Shown here one piece after another: positions 16,840 through 27,272 of a DNA stretch of 54,574 nucleotides. The position numbers were made by a program, and so were the translations under genes. This stretch comes from Oscillospiraceae bacterium (GTDB lineage Bacteria > Bacillota > Clostridia > Oscillospirales > Oscillospiraceae). Under the pieces are notes generated by a model. The model searched no databases. It was given only the letters and a program-made list of their open reading frames with translations, and was not told the DNA's origin. The stretch spans positions 1 to 54,574 of the forward strand of contig JAHHSJ010000006.1 of assembly GCA_020025295.1 (NCBI GenBank), written 5' to 3'. Position 1 is the first letter of the stretch. Each line of letters opens with the position of its first letter.

Positions 16840-18180
16840 ATGTCACAGCCGTATGATCCCAATGAGGATTTCAACTATGACGATGATTTTGACATTGAAG
16901 AGTTTACCCGACAGGTAGACTTCGGAGATGGCTTCGGTATGGAAGAGCCGGAACTGGAAACAGACCCGATCGATGAAACCGGTGCCTATGAGCCGTTGGG
17001 CGGAGAGGAAGATATGGCAGAACGACGCAGAACGACCAACCGAAAGAAAAAGAAAAAAAGGAGCGGTCCCAAGGGAGTCCGTGCATTGCAGGGTGGAGTT
17101 GCCGTTGCAGTGTATGTGCTGGCGGTGATTGTGGTTGCCTTTTTCCTTTCCAAGGCCGGATGGGCCTGGGGCAGTGACTTGCTGGCACTGAATAAGGAAC
17201 CCGTGACCGCTACCGTGGAACTGAGTGAAGATATGTTCACGGAAAAGGAAACCACCACGGAGGAGGGCGAGGTCCGCCAGTATTATCAGGCAGATATGAG
17301 TGCTGTGGCCCGTGAGCTGAAGGACAAGGAGCTGATTCAATATCCTTGGCTGTTCAAGCTCTTTGCCGGTTTTACCGGAAAGGATACCCGCATGAGCCCC
17401 GGCAGCTATGATCTGAACAGCAGCATGGATTACAGTGCGCTGCTGCGGAGTATGTCCCCCAATACCAATGCCCGTCAGACGGTGGGCGTGCTGATCCCCG
17501 AGGGCTATACCATGAAGGAAATTTTCGCCCTGCTGGAGGAGAACGGCGTGGCGTCGGTGGCAGATCTCACCGAGGCGGCTGCAAATTATCCCTTTAAGTA
17601 TGACTTCTTGGACGAGGGTATGCTGGGTCAGCCCGAGCGTCTGGAGGGTTATCTGTTCCCGGATACCTACCAGTTCTATAAGGACAGCGATCCTGCCACC
17701 GCCCTTGCCAAGATGCTGGCCAACTTTGATAACAAGATGACTCAGGACCTCCGGGATCGGGCGCAGGTGTTGGGCTATTCCCTCCATGACATTCTGACCG
17801 TGGCCTCCATCATCGAAAAGGAGACGGACGGTGTGGATCAGACCCTGATTTCCTCTGTTATCTATAACCGCCTGAAGAATACCGGCTCCGGAACCTCCGG
17901 ATACCTGCAGATGGACTCCACCATCCAGTATATTCTGGAAGAGCGCAAGGAGCAGCTGACGGAAGAGGATTTGGCCATCGACAGCCCCTATAACACCTAT
18001 AAGAACAAGGGTCTGCCTGCCGGTCCTATCTGCAACCCCGGTATGTCCTCTATCCGTTCCGCCCTGTATCCGGAAGATACGAATTATTTCTACTTCATTC
18101 TGGGCAACGATGAGGAAACCCATTTCTTCAATAGCTACGACGAATTCTTGGCCTACAAGAACTCCTTGTCGGAGGGTTAA
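16840..18180 (+). CDS. mltG: MltG endolytic murein transglycosylase
   Basis: Cuts nascent glycan strands at the membrane and so sets glycan chain ends. The first 65 residues are very acidic and probably disordered, followed by a basic KKKKKRSGPKG patch, one membrane helix (about residues 85-105), a LysM-like region and the YceG/MltG catalytic domain with the catalytic Glu in ASIIEKET and the later QMDSTIQY and GLPAGPICNPG. At 446 residues it is longer than E. coli MltG (340) because of the acidic cytoplasmic tail. ATG at 16840 fits the CAGGAG box better than the GTG at 16831. It directly precedes a U32 peptidase, an order also seen in Bacillus (yrrL region). Confidence 0.93.
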   Translation: MSQPYDPNEDFNYDDDFDIEEFTRQVDFGDGFGMEEPELETDPIDETGAYEPLGGEEDMAERRRTTNRKKKKKRSGPKGVRALQGGVAVAVYVLAVIVVAFFLSKAGWAWGSDLLALNKEPVTATVELSEDMFTEKETTTEEGEVRQYYQADMSAVARELKDKELIQYPWLFKLFAGFTGKDTRMSPGSYDLNSSMDYSALLRSMSPNTNARQTVGVLIPEGYTMKEIFALLEENGVASVADLTEAAANYPFKYDFLDEGMLGQPERLEGYLFPDTYQFYKDSDPATALAKMLANFDNKMTQDLRDRAQVLGYSLHDILTVASIIEKETDGVDQTLISSVIYNRLKNTGSGTSGYLQMDSTIQYILEERKEQLTEEDLAIDSPYNTYKNKGLPAGPICNPGMSSIRSALYPEDTNYFYFILGNDEETHFFNSYDEFLAYKNSLSEG

Positions 18181-18183
18181 GTG

Positions 18184-19419
18184 ATGACCGAGAGAAGAAT
18201 GAAAAAACCGGAGCTGCTTGCCCCTGCCGGGGACATGGAGCGGCTGAAGATGGCGATTGCCTACGGCGCAGACGCTGTCTATCTGGCAGGCACCACCTTT
18301 GGTATGCGTGCCTTTGCCGGAAACTTTGACGAAAAAACCATTTATGATGCCACCCGCCTCTGTCATGAGGCGGGTGTGCGCACCCATGTGACCATCAACA
18401 CCATGCCCCGGGGCGATGAGATCCGGGAACTGCCCCGCTGGCTGGAAATCCTGCAGGATGCCGGCGTGGATGCGCTGATCGTGGCGGATTTGGGCGCCTT
18501 TACCATGGCGGGCAAGTATGCCCCCAAGGTGGAGCGGCATATTTCCACTCAGGCCAGTATTTCCAACCCCGTCACCGCACAGGCGTGGTACGATCTGGGC
18601 GCCAGCCGTGTCATTCTGGCCCGGGAGCTGAGTCTGGAAGAGGTGCGGAATATTCGGCAGAATACCTCGCCGGAGCTGGAAGTGGAGGCCTTTGTCCACG
18701 GCGCTATGTGCGTCAGCTATTCCGGCCGCTGCCTGCTGAGTAACTACATGACGGGCCGTGACGCCAGCCGAGGTGCCTGTGCCCAGCCCTGCCGCTATCA
18801 GTACGCGCTGATGGAGGAGAAGCGTCCCGGAGAGTATTTCCCGGTCTTTGAGGACGAGAAGGGAACTTACATTATGAATTCCCGGGATATGTGCATGATC
18901 GACCATGTGGGCGAACTGATGGAGATGGGGCTGGACTCCTTCAAAATTGAAGGCAGAGCCAAATCCGCCTACTATGCCGCCATCGTCACCGGAGCCTATC
19001 GCCATGCCATTGATGCAGCGTGGGAAGGCAAGCCGCTGGAGCCGATTTGGCGGGATGAGGTGGAAAAGGTGTCCCATCGCCACTATTCCACCGGATTCTG
19101 GTACGGCGAGCCGGGTCAGTTCTATGAGGACTCCCGCTATATCCGGGATTGGCAGGTCTGCGGCATTGTGGAAGCCTGTGAGGGAAACGGCGTTGCCACC
19201 GTTTCCCTCCGGAATAAGTTCGCCACCGGCGATACCATTGAAGTGGTGGGTCCCAATACTGCACCCGTGCCCTTTGAGGTGCCCCTGATGGAAACGGAGG
19301 ACGGTCTGCCTCTCCGGGAACCCCGTACCCCTCAGATGAAGTTCCGTATCCAGCTGCCTAAGCCGGTTCCGGCTCTGTCCGTTCTGCGCCGGGGTGTGGA
19401 TCTGACGCCCAAGGGCTGA
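18184..19419 (+). CDS. U32 family peptidase, TrhP-like tRNA hydroxylation protein
   Basis: U32 'peptidases' of this group (TrhP/YegQ, Bacillus YrrO) are needed for 5-hydroxyuridine at wobble position 34 of tRNA with prephenate as partner substrate. The U32 signature EAFVHGAMCVSYSGRC is present, and four cysteines (176, 183, 199, 203) sit as in family members that hold an Fe-S cluster. The N-terminus is the typical KPELLAPAGD. It starts four nt after mltG with GGAGG upstream, and 412 residues is the usual length. Reading it as TrhP rather than a collagenase-type protease is from family knowledge. Confidence 0.9.
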   Translation: MTERRMKKPELLAPAGDMERLKMAIAYGADAVYLAGTTFGMRAFAGNFDEKTIYDATRLCHEAGVRTHVTINTMPRGDEIRELPRWLEILQDAGVDALIVADLGAFTMAGKYAPKVERHISTQASISNPVTAQAWYDLGASRVILARELSLEEVRNIRQNTSPELEVEAFVHGAMCVSYSGRCLLSNYMTGRDASRGACAQPCRYQYALMEEKRPGEYFPVFEDEKGTYIMNSRDMCMIDHVGELMEMGLDSFKIEGRAKSAYYAAIVTGAYRHAIDAAWEGKPLEPIWRDEVEKVSHRHYSTGFWYGEPGQFYEDSRYIRDWQVCGIVEACEGNGVATVSLRNKFATGDTIEVVGPNTAPVPFEVPLMETEDGLPLREPRTPQMKFRIQLPKPVPALSVLRRGVDLTPKG

Positions 19420-19475
19420 ATTTCCCCCAGACAGGAGAATCCATTGGAAAATCGGCAAAATCCGGGGAAAAGGCG

Positions 19476-19503
19476 TTGACAATTCCGGTTTTCGTGATAA
19501 AAT
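19476..19503 (+). promoter_or_regulatory. Promoter of the alaS T-box transcript
   Basis: TTGACA (19476-19481), 16 nt, TAAAAT (19498-19503). It lies just before the T-box leader. Confidence 0.75.
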
Positions 19504-19518
19504 AATGGAGCAATAATG

Positions 19519-19761
19519 AGATGCCCAGACAAAAAAGAGAGCGTTCCGGCGACCTAAAGCGAGTGGGGGAGGGTGCAAGCCCCACGGTGACGCAGACGCT
19601 TGGCCGTTTTGTCCGATCGTAAGATCAGGGCTGTCCGGGATGACCGGACCGCGTCACTCCCCGTTAAGGAGTTCCGAGATGCCGAAGCATATGGTTCGGC
19701 AAATCAGGGTGGTACCGCGAAGCAGCCTTCGCCCCTGACCATAGGGGCGAAGGCTTTTTTT
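19519..19761 (+). ncRNA. T-box riboswitch, alanine
   Basis: A leader that senses uncharged tRNA-Ala. The conserved T-box bulge AGGGTGGTACCGCG is at 19706-19719. The terminator is the 12-bp stem 19724-19735/19744-19755 followed by seven Ts. The antiterminator can form from TCAGGG (19705-19710) and CCCTGA (19733-19738), which competes with the terminator. Stem I spans about 19530-19605; the likely specifier is GCA at 19592-19594, preceded by the GTGAC part of the specifier loop. The ending before alaS and the Ala codon agree. Exact stem I borders are approximate. Confidence 0.92.
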
Positions 19762-19797
19762 GTATATCCACCAATCTTAGTTTCGGAGGTAATTCCA

Positions 19798-22455
<2,658 letters not shown>

Positions 22456-22485
22456 GCGCCCAGACAGAGGAAAGGAGCGAAAACC

Positions 22486-22824
22486 ATGAGCGATTGTCTG
22501 TTCTGCAAGATCGCTGCCGGTGAGATCCCCTCCAAAAAGGTGTACGAAGACGATCAGGTCTATGCCTTCTATGACATTGACCCTCAGGCTCCGGTTCACT
22601 TTCTGGTGATCACCAAGGCGCACATCGCCTCCTGTGGTGAGATCACTGCGGAGAATTCCGCTGTGGTTGCCCATGTATTTGAAGTGATCGGCAAGATCAC
22701 CAAGGAAATGGGCATCACGGATTTCCGTGTGGTGACCAACTGCGGCGAGCAGGCAGGTCAGAGCGTGCGGCATCTGCACTTCCATGTGCTGGCCGGACGG
22801 GATATGACTTGGCCTCCCGGCTGA
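22486..22824 (+). CDS. HIT family (HINT-type) nucleotide hydrolase
   Basis: A 112-residue histidine-triad protein that hydrolyses AMP-lysine or other nucleoside phosphoramidates. The triad HLHFHVLAG is near the C-terminus, and the N-terminal CLFCKIAAGEIPSKKVYEDD is typical of HinT. It lies 30 nt after alaS with AAAGGAG and shares its transcript. A link to clearing aminoacyl-adenylates made by synthetases is known for HinT and fits this place beside alaS, but is inference. Confidence 0.95.
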   Translation: MSDCLFCKIAAGEIPSKKVYEDDQVYAFYDIDPQAPVHFLVITKAHIASCGEITAENSAVVAHVFEVIGKITKEMGITDFRVVTNCGEQAGQSVRHLHFHVLAGRDMTWPPG

Positions 22825-22839
22825 TCGGAATAAGAAAAC

Positions 22840-22876
22840 AAAAAGGTGGGAATCGGACTCCGATTCCCACCTTTTT
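22840..22876 (+). terminator. Terminator of alaS-hint
   Basis: A perfect 17-bp stem (22840-22856 with 22860-22876), 3-nt loop, five Ts. Confidence 0.93.
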
Positions 22877-22892
22877 ATGGTATAATGAGGGC

Positions 22893-22923
22893 AGAAAAGC
22901 ACCTCTGCCTTTGGCAGAGGTGC
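22893..22923 (-). terminator. Terminator of deoC
   Basis: Read on the minus strand, a perfect 11-bp stem (22913-22923 with 22899-22909) with an AAA loop, then TTTT. It starts 9 nt after the deoC stop. Confidence 0.85.
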
Positions 22924-22931
22924 GAGAAAGC

Positions 22932-23585
22932 TCACAGAGATTTGATCAGCTTGACGATGCGGCTGGTACCCAGACGGTCGGCCCCTAAAGCGAGGAAATC
23001 CTCTCCGTCCTGAAGCGAGGCGATGCCGCCGGCGGCCTTGATCTTCACATGGCTGCCCACATGGGCGGCAAAGAGAGCCACATCTTCCCGGGTAGCGCCT
23101 CCGGTGGAAAAGCCGGTGGAGGTTTTAATATAGTCCGCATTCACCTCGGTGACGATCTGGCACAGTTTGATTTTCTCCTCGTCGGTGAGCAGGCAGGTTT
23201 CGATGATGACCTTCAATACCTTGCCAGTGCAGGCGGCCCTGATGTCGGAAATTTCTTGCGTAATCTCGTCCCATCGTTTATCCTTGACCCAACCCAGATT
23301 GATGACCATGTCAATTTCGTCGGCGCCGTTTTGAATGGCGTCCTTGGTTTCAAAGACCTTCACCGCCGTGGTGGAGTAACCGTTGGGGAAGCCGATGACG
23401 GTGCAGACAGGAATCCGACCCTGCAAATAGTCGGCACAGGCGCGGACATAGGAGGCCGGAATGCAGACGCTGGCGGTGTGGTATTGCAGCGCATCGTCGC
23501 AGATTTGCTTGATTTCCGTCCATGTGGCGTCGGGGCGCAGCAGGGTGTGATCCACATGGGATAGCAGCTTGGCGTAATCGGACAT
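22932..23585 (-). CDS. deoC: Deoxyribose-phosphate aldolase
   Basis: Class I aldolase that splits 2-deoxyribose 5-phosphate to glyceraldehyde 3-phosphate and acetaldehyde in deoxynucleoside breakdown. The Schiff-base lysine lies in YIKTSTGF, the proton-relay lysine region in VKIKAAGGI, and the N-terminal DHTLLRPDAT is typical. The 217-residue length is normal. Its start codon lies 29 bp from the divergent cdd start, with AAAGGATG as RBS. Together with cdd it points to nucleoside salvage at this locus. Confidence 0.95.
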   Translation of the reverse strand: MSDYAKLLSHVDHTLLRPDATWTEIKQICDDALQYHTASVCIPASYVRACADYLQGRIPVCTVIGFPNGYSTTAVKVFETKDAIQNGADEIDMVINLGWVKDKRWDEITQEISDIRAACTGKVLKVIIETCLLTDEEKIKLCQIVTEVNADYIKTSTGFSTGGATREDVALFAAHVGSHVKIKAAGGIASLQDGEDFLALGADRLGTSRIVKLIKSL

Positions 23586-23614
23586 AATACATCATCCTTT
23601 CAGGAGGGATAGCT

Positions 23615-24007
23615 ATGACGGAATTGGAACTGGTGCAGAAGGCACTGGATATGCGGCAGTATGCCTATGCGCCCTACTCTCATTTTCGGGTGGGAGCGGC
23701 ATTGGAAAGTGTCGATGGCCGGGTATTTACCGGCTGCAATGTGGAAAACGCAGCCTACGGCAGCTCCATCTGTGCGGAGCGGACGGCGTTGGTGAAAGCG
23801 GTCAGCGAGGGCGCAGTGCGCTTTCGGCGGATTGCCGTGGCAGGGGACAGCGAGGACTATTGCTGGCCCTGCGGTGCGTGCCGTCAGATGCTCCGGGAAT
23901 TCGGCACGGAACTGGAGGTGCTGGCGGTCAACCGGGACGGGGCTTATCGGCGCTTCACGCTGGAAGAATTGCTTCCGCACAGCTTCGGCCCTGAAACCCT
24001 TAGCTAA
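23615..24007 (+). CDS. cdd: Cytidine deaminase
   Basis: Zinc enzyme that turns cytidine or deoxycytidine into uridine or deoxyuridine. The catalytic CAE (in GSSICAERTAL) and zinc-binding PCGAC (in CWPCGACRQM) motifs are intact, and 130 residues is the homotetrameric size. The start follows AGGAGGG. It is divergent from deoC with only 29 bp between the start codons, so its promoter must lie within deoC or be very compact. Confidence 0.96.
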   Translation: MTELELVQKALDMRQYAYAPYSHFRVGAALESVDGRVFTGCNVENAAYGSSICAERTALVKAVSEGAVRFRRIAVAGDSEDYCWPCGACRQMLREFGTELEVLAVNRDGAYRRFTLEELLPHSFGPETLS

Positions 24008-24104
24008 TTCTAGCACAGCGGGGAAGAGATGTCACTGCTTCTTTCCTTTTGCTTGAGAATGTGGTAAACTGTGCAAAAGACTTTTCTTGTAAGGGGGAAA
24101 CCCT

Positions 24105-24671
24105 GTGTTTCGTAAAATTGATTATAATGCACCGGTGGCCTTGTCCTTTGCCATTGCGTCCTTTTTGGCGCTGTTCCTCGGATGGGTGACCGACGGTATC
24201 ACTACCCGGGAGCTGTTCTGCGTCTATGGATCCTCTTGGGCGGAGCCGCTGACCTATGTCCGTCTGTTCGGCCATGTGCTGGGCCATGCAGACCTGAACC
24301 ATTACATCAGTAATATGATGCTCTTCCTGCTGCTGGGTCCCATCGTGGAGGATGATTACGGCAGCGGTCGGCTGCTGGGCATGATTGCTGCCACCGCAGT
24401 GGTCACCGGTCTGGTGGATATGATTTTCTTCCCCAGAGTGGCTCTGCTGGGCGCCAGCGGCGTGGTGTTCATGATGATTATTCTGGCCTCTATGGTGAGC
24501 TATCGCCGGGGCAAAATTCCGCTGACCTTCATTGCGGTGGTCATCATGTATTTGGGACAGGAAATATACAACGCCTTCTTCTTGGCGGATGATGTGTCCC
24601 AGCTGACCCATATCATCGGTGGTCTGATGGGTCTGGTGTTCGGTATGTCTATGCGAAAGGGCCGAAGATAA
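24105..24671 (+). CDS. Rhomboid family intramembrane serine protease
   Basis: A 188-residue protein with six hydrophobic segments, the minimal rhomboid core. The catalytic pair is visible: S118 in LLGASGVVF and H169 in LTHIIGG. The oxyanion and structural residues H61, H66 and N70 lie in GHADLNHYISNMM. Rhomboids cut membrane proteins within or beside a helix; the substrate is not known. GTG at 24105 is the start, with AAGGGGG upstream. Single gene; a hairpin follows. Confidence 0.9.
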   Translation: MFRKIDYNAPVALSFAIASFLALFLGWVTDGITTRELFCVYGSSWAEPLTYVRLFGHVLGHADLNHYISNMMLFLLLGPIVEDDYGSGRLLGMIAATAVVTGLVDMIFFPRVALLGASGVVFMMIILASMVSYRRGKIPLTFIAVVIMYLGQEIYNAFFLADDVSQLTHIIGGLMGLVFGMSMRKGRR

Positions 24672-24679
24672 GAAAATCA

Positions 24680-24712
24680 ATGGCACCGCAGGATGTTTGC
24701 GGTGCCATTCTT
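24680..24712 (+). terminator. Terminator after the rhomboid gene
   Basis: A perfect 11-bp stem (24680-24690 with 24698-24708), 7-nt loop, followed by TCTTG. The T tract is short. Confidence 0.6.
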
Positions 24713-24758
24713 GTGGGAGTATAAACAGTATGCTCACAAAGATAACGCAGAGTTGCTA

Positions 24759-24799
24759 TATTTCTTTAAGCCTTTACTGATGCTATGATTAAAGAAATA
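24759..24799. repeat. Perfect inverted repeat upstream of the GNAT gene
   Basis: TATTTCTTTAA (24759-24769) and TTAAAGAAATA (24789-24799), a perfect 11-bp dyad with 19 nt between. The only -10-like hexamer before the GNAT gene, TATGAT (24784-24789), lies at the inner edge of the right arm. It could be an operator or a short leader hairpin. Confidence 0.6.
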
Positions 24800-24823
24800 A
24801 ATCAGAACTGAAAGGTCACGAAT

Positions 24824-25270
24824 ATGGTTAAACTGGTAACTCAATCGGATATGATGCAGGCCGCAATCATCCATTCTGAAAGCTGGATAGAATCTCATAG
24901 GGATATCTGCTCCCCGGAGTTTCTTGCAATCCATACCCCTGAACGCCAAAAGAGCTATCTTGAATCAGAGATTGCCAAAGGGGCACAATTCTATATGCTA
25001 ATTGTGGAGAAACCAGTGGGAATTGTCTCGGTTCATGGAGGCCTGATAGCAAATCTTTATGTTTTGCCGAATGAGCAAAACAAAGGATACGGGACACAAT
25101 TGCTTTCTTTTGCGGTCGAAAAATGTACGGAAACCCCCTCGCTGTGGATTCTCAGTACCAATGATGGAGCAAAGCGGCTCTATGAACGCAATGGCTTTAA
25201 GCCGACAGGAAATATCGTGCAGCACACGGGTGGTGTATACGAACAGGAACTCTGCCTGAGTCAAGTATAA
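24824..25270 (+). CDS. GNAT family N-acetyltransferase
   Basis: Transfers an acetyl group from acetyl-CoA to an amine of an unknown acceptor. The acetyl-CoA-binding motif is NEQNKGYGTQLL (the Q/R-x-x-G-x-G/A pattern, about residues 85-95), with VGIVSV before it and the C-terminal AKRLYERNGFKPTG typical of the family. Length 148 residues is normal. AAAGGT precedes the ATG. Base and codon use are clearly more AT-rich than in its neighbours (many AAT, ATA, TTT, GAA codons), which suggests recent transfer. It stands alone between a hairpin and a bidirectional terminator. Confidence 0.88.
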   Translation: MVKLVTQSDMMQAAIIHSESWIESHRDICSPEFLAIHTPERQKSYLESEIAKGAQFYMLIVEKPVGIVSVHGGLIANLYVLPNEQNKGYGTQLLSFAVEKCTETPSLWILSTNDGAKRLYERNGFKPTGNIVQHTGGVYEQELCLSQV

Positions 25271-25300
25271 ATTCAAAATTTATCGGGCAGTTTCAAAACG

Positions 25301-25336
25301 AAAAAGGAGTGTATCAAGACGATACACTCCTTTTTT
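25301..25336. terminator. Bidirectional terminator between the GNAT gene and the minus-strand scar
   Basis: A perfect 15-bp stem (25301-25315 with 25321-25335), 5-nt loop, six Ts on the plus side and five on the minus side. Confidence 0.92.
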
Positions 25337-25399
25337 GATCGCTAGATTACTTCCTTATCTGGCATTGGCATTTGGAGCGCTCCCTTTGTATGGACCCAA

Positions 25400-25572
25400 T
25401 TATGGTTTGCTTTCCCGCAGGCGCTCCACAATGGTCTGTCGGGACACAGGGTGGTAACCCAGCAAGGGAACTCCACAACTCAGAAGTGCGATTCCCGGAA
25501 CCAGAACCACGGAGCCTTGAAAAGTCCTTGGCTGAGTCCTGTGTCATCTTCAACAACTAAAATCTGTTCCAT
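25400..25572 (-). pseudogene. Deletion scar: response-regulator start joined to an FtsX-type ABC permease end
   Basis: Reading the minus strand from an ATG at 25572 (AAAGGAG 9 nt upstream) gives MEQILVVEDDTGLSQGL, the opening strand, Asp pair and first helix of an OmpR-type response regulator. The likeness stops there and the frame ends at a TGA about 30 codons in. In a second frame, from about 25525 to the TAA at 25400-25402, the sequence reads a hydrophobic helix, then PLLGYHPVSRQTIVERLRESKP and stop, which has the look of the last helix and tail of FtsX/MacB-type ABC permeases (PLL...SIVERLR). In bacitracin/vancomycin-response-type loci the order is regulator, kinase, ATPase, permease, so one internal deletion would leave exactly this join. 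Family calls are by eye. Confidence 0.6.
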
Positions 25573-25661
25573 AGCGCATTGACTCCTTTGGACTCACTAT
25601 ATTTTACGGCAGGGAAAAAGTAATCTTGTTTTGCAGAGGAGATGACTTGCTGCATGAAGAA

Positions 25662-25688
25662 GGGCGGCTGTGCATTGCACAGCCGCCC
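25662..25688 (-). terminator. Terminator of the liv operon
   Basis: A perfect 12-bp GC-rich stem (25662-25673 with 25677-25688), 3-nt loop, 26 nt after the livF stop; on the minus strand it is followed by TTCTTC, a weak T tract. Confidence 0.65.
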
Positions 25689-25713
25689 GTGGTGCGATAT
25701 GAAGTTGTTCTGC

Positions 25714-26421
25714 TCAGCCGCCGAGATATGCCTTGCGGACAGCGTCGTCCTGCAGCAGCTCCTTGCCGGTGCCGCTGGTGACGATTTTTCCGGTTTCCAG
25801 TACATAGCCGCGGTCTGCCACAGACAGCGCCATCTGGGCGTTCTGCTCCACCAGAAGGATGGTGGTGCCTGCCTTGTTCAGCTCCTGAATGATGGAGAAA
25901 ATCTGCTCCACCAGCAGGGGAGCCAGACCCATGGAAGGCTCATCCAGCATCAGCAGCTTGGGCTTACTCATCATGGCCCGGCCCATAGCCAACATCTGCT
26001 GCTCGCCGCCGGAGAGAGTGCCGGCGACCTGCTTGTACCGCTCCTTCAGACGGGGGAACAGCTGGTAGATTTGGTCGATGGAGTCCTCAATCTCGCCCTT
26101 GGGACGGGTGAATGCACCCATCTCCAGATTTTCTCGGACACTCAGCTGCAAAAACACCCGGCGTCCTTCCGGACAGAGGGCCATGCCCTTGCTGACGATT
26201 TTGTGCGGAGCAATTCCGACAAGGGAGTTGCCGGCAAATTCCACATGACCGGAGCGAGGCTTCAACAGACCGCCGACAGTGTTCAGTGTGGTGGATTTGC
26301 CTGCACCGTTGGCACCGATCAGAGTGACGATTTCGCCCTCGTTTACCTCAAAGGAAACGCCTTTAATGGCATGAATACTGCCATAATACACATGAATATC
26401 ATTCACATTCAGCAAACTCAT
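25714..26421 (-). CDS. livF: LivF, branched-chain amino-acid ABC transporter ATPase
   Basis: Second ATPase of the high-affinity Leu/Ile/Val (HAAT) importer. Walker A is GANGAGKST, the signature LSGGEQQ, Walker B LLMLDEP and the switch His region is replaced by the family-typical LVEQNA. The C-terminus YVLETGKIV and AYLGG are LivF hallmarks. Length 235 residues is normal. It starts 4 nt after livG with AAAGGAGG over the livG end; last gene of the operon. Confidence 0.94.
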   Translation of the reverse strand: MSLLNVNDIHVYYGSIHAIKGVSFEVNEGEIVTLIGANGAGKSTTLNTVGGLLKPRSGHVEFAGNSLVGIAPHKIVSKGMALCPEGRRVFLQLSVRENLEMGAFTRPKGEIEDSIDQIYQLFPRLKERYKQVAGTLSGGEQQMLAMGRAMMSKPKLLMLDEPSMGLAPLLVEQIFSIIQELNKAGTTILLVEQNAQMALSVADRGYVLETGKIVTSGTGKELLQDDAVRKAYLGG

Positions 26422-26425
26422 GATT

Positions 26426-27271
26426 TCAGACCTCCTTTGATTTGCCCAGATAGGCTTCGATGACCTGGGGGTTATTCTGGATCTCCGAGGGGGTTCCCTT
26501 GGCGATGATGCGGCCGAAGTTCAGCACTGCAATGCCCTCGCAGATGCCCATGACCAAATTCATGTCATGCTCAATGAGCAGAATGGCAATCTGGAAGGTG
26601 TCACGGATGTTCATGATGTTTTCCATCAGCTCTGCGGTCTCAGAGGGGTTCATACCGGCGGCAGGCTCGTCCAGCAGCAGCAGCTTGGGTCTGGTGGCCA
26701 GTGCACGGACGATTTCCAGACGGCGCTGAGCACCGTAAGGAAGCGACCCGGCGGGAACCTTGGCGAGATCCTGCATATCAAAGATGCTCAAAAGCTCCAT
26801 AGCCCGCTCATGGGCTCGTTTTTCCGCTCTCCAGTACCGGGGCGTGCGGAAGATGCCGTCCATCATGGAGTAGCGGGTGTGGTTGTGCAGACCGATTTTC
26901 ACATTGTCCTCCACGCTAAGCTTGTCGAACAGGCGGATGTTCTGGAAGGTGCGGGCAATGCCGTTTTTGTTCACCTGAGTGGTGGTCATGTGGGCGGTGT
27001 CCAGACTGTCCAGCAGGATGGTGCCCCGGGTAGGGGTGTAGACCTTGGTCAGCAGATTGAAAACGGTGGTTTTACCGGCTCCGTTGGGGCCAATCAGTCC
27101 GGTGATTTCGGTGCGGCCAATGGCCATGTTGAAATCATCCACGGCGGTCAGACCGCCGAAGTCAATGCCGAGATGAGTTACCTCCAAAATCGGGGAGCGA
27201 TAGAGGTCACGCTCCGGGATTTTGTTGGGGCTGGGCACCTCGACCAGCTTAGTTTCCACTTTGTTGTTCAT
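26426..27271 (-). CDS. livG: LivG, branched-chain amino-acid ABC transporter ATPase
   Basis: First ATPase of the importer. Walker A is GPNGAGKTT; the Q-loop region ARTFQNIRLF is the LivG type; Walker B is LLLLDEP and the switch is LLIEHDMNLVM, both diagnostic. The signature reads LPYGAQRR, the usual LivG variant of LSGGQ. About 25 extra residues precede the family start, giving 281 residues. It begins one nt after the livM stop with AAAGGAGGG. Confidence 0.94.
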   Translation of the reverse strand: MNNKVETKLVEVPSPNKIPERDLYRSPILEVTHLGIDFGGLTAVDDFNMAIGRTEITGLIGPNGAGKTTVFNLLTKVYTPTRGTILLDSLDTAHMTTTQVNKNGIARTFQNIRLFDKLSVEDNVKIGLHNHTRYSMMDGIFRTPRYWRAEKRAHERAMELLSIFDMQDLAKVPAGSLPYGAQRRLEIVRALATRPKLLLLDEPAAGMNPSETAELMENIMNIRDTFQIAILLIEHDMNLVMGICEGIAVLNFGRIIAKGTPSEIQNNPQVIEAYLGKSKEV

Positions 27272-27272
27272 G

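Noticed and set aside
16843..19578. A 911-codon minus-strand open frame opposite mltG and the U32 gene
   Set aside because: Antisense to two recognised genes; low-complexity His/Gly/Ile product and no RBS or promoter.
22880..22887. A TATAAT hexamer after the alaS-hint terminator
   Set aside because: No -35 at the right distance, and transcription from it would only run antisense into deoC.
25347..25560. Two short open frames, one on each strand, in the liv-GNAT gap
   Set aside because: They overlap the deletion scar and use other frames from the response-regulator and permease remnants, which explain the sequence better.
25640..25690. A small plus-strand gene start after the scar
   Set aside because: The hairpin there serves the liv operon end and the frame has no matching protein family.
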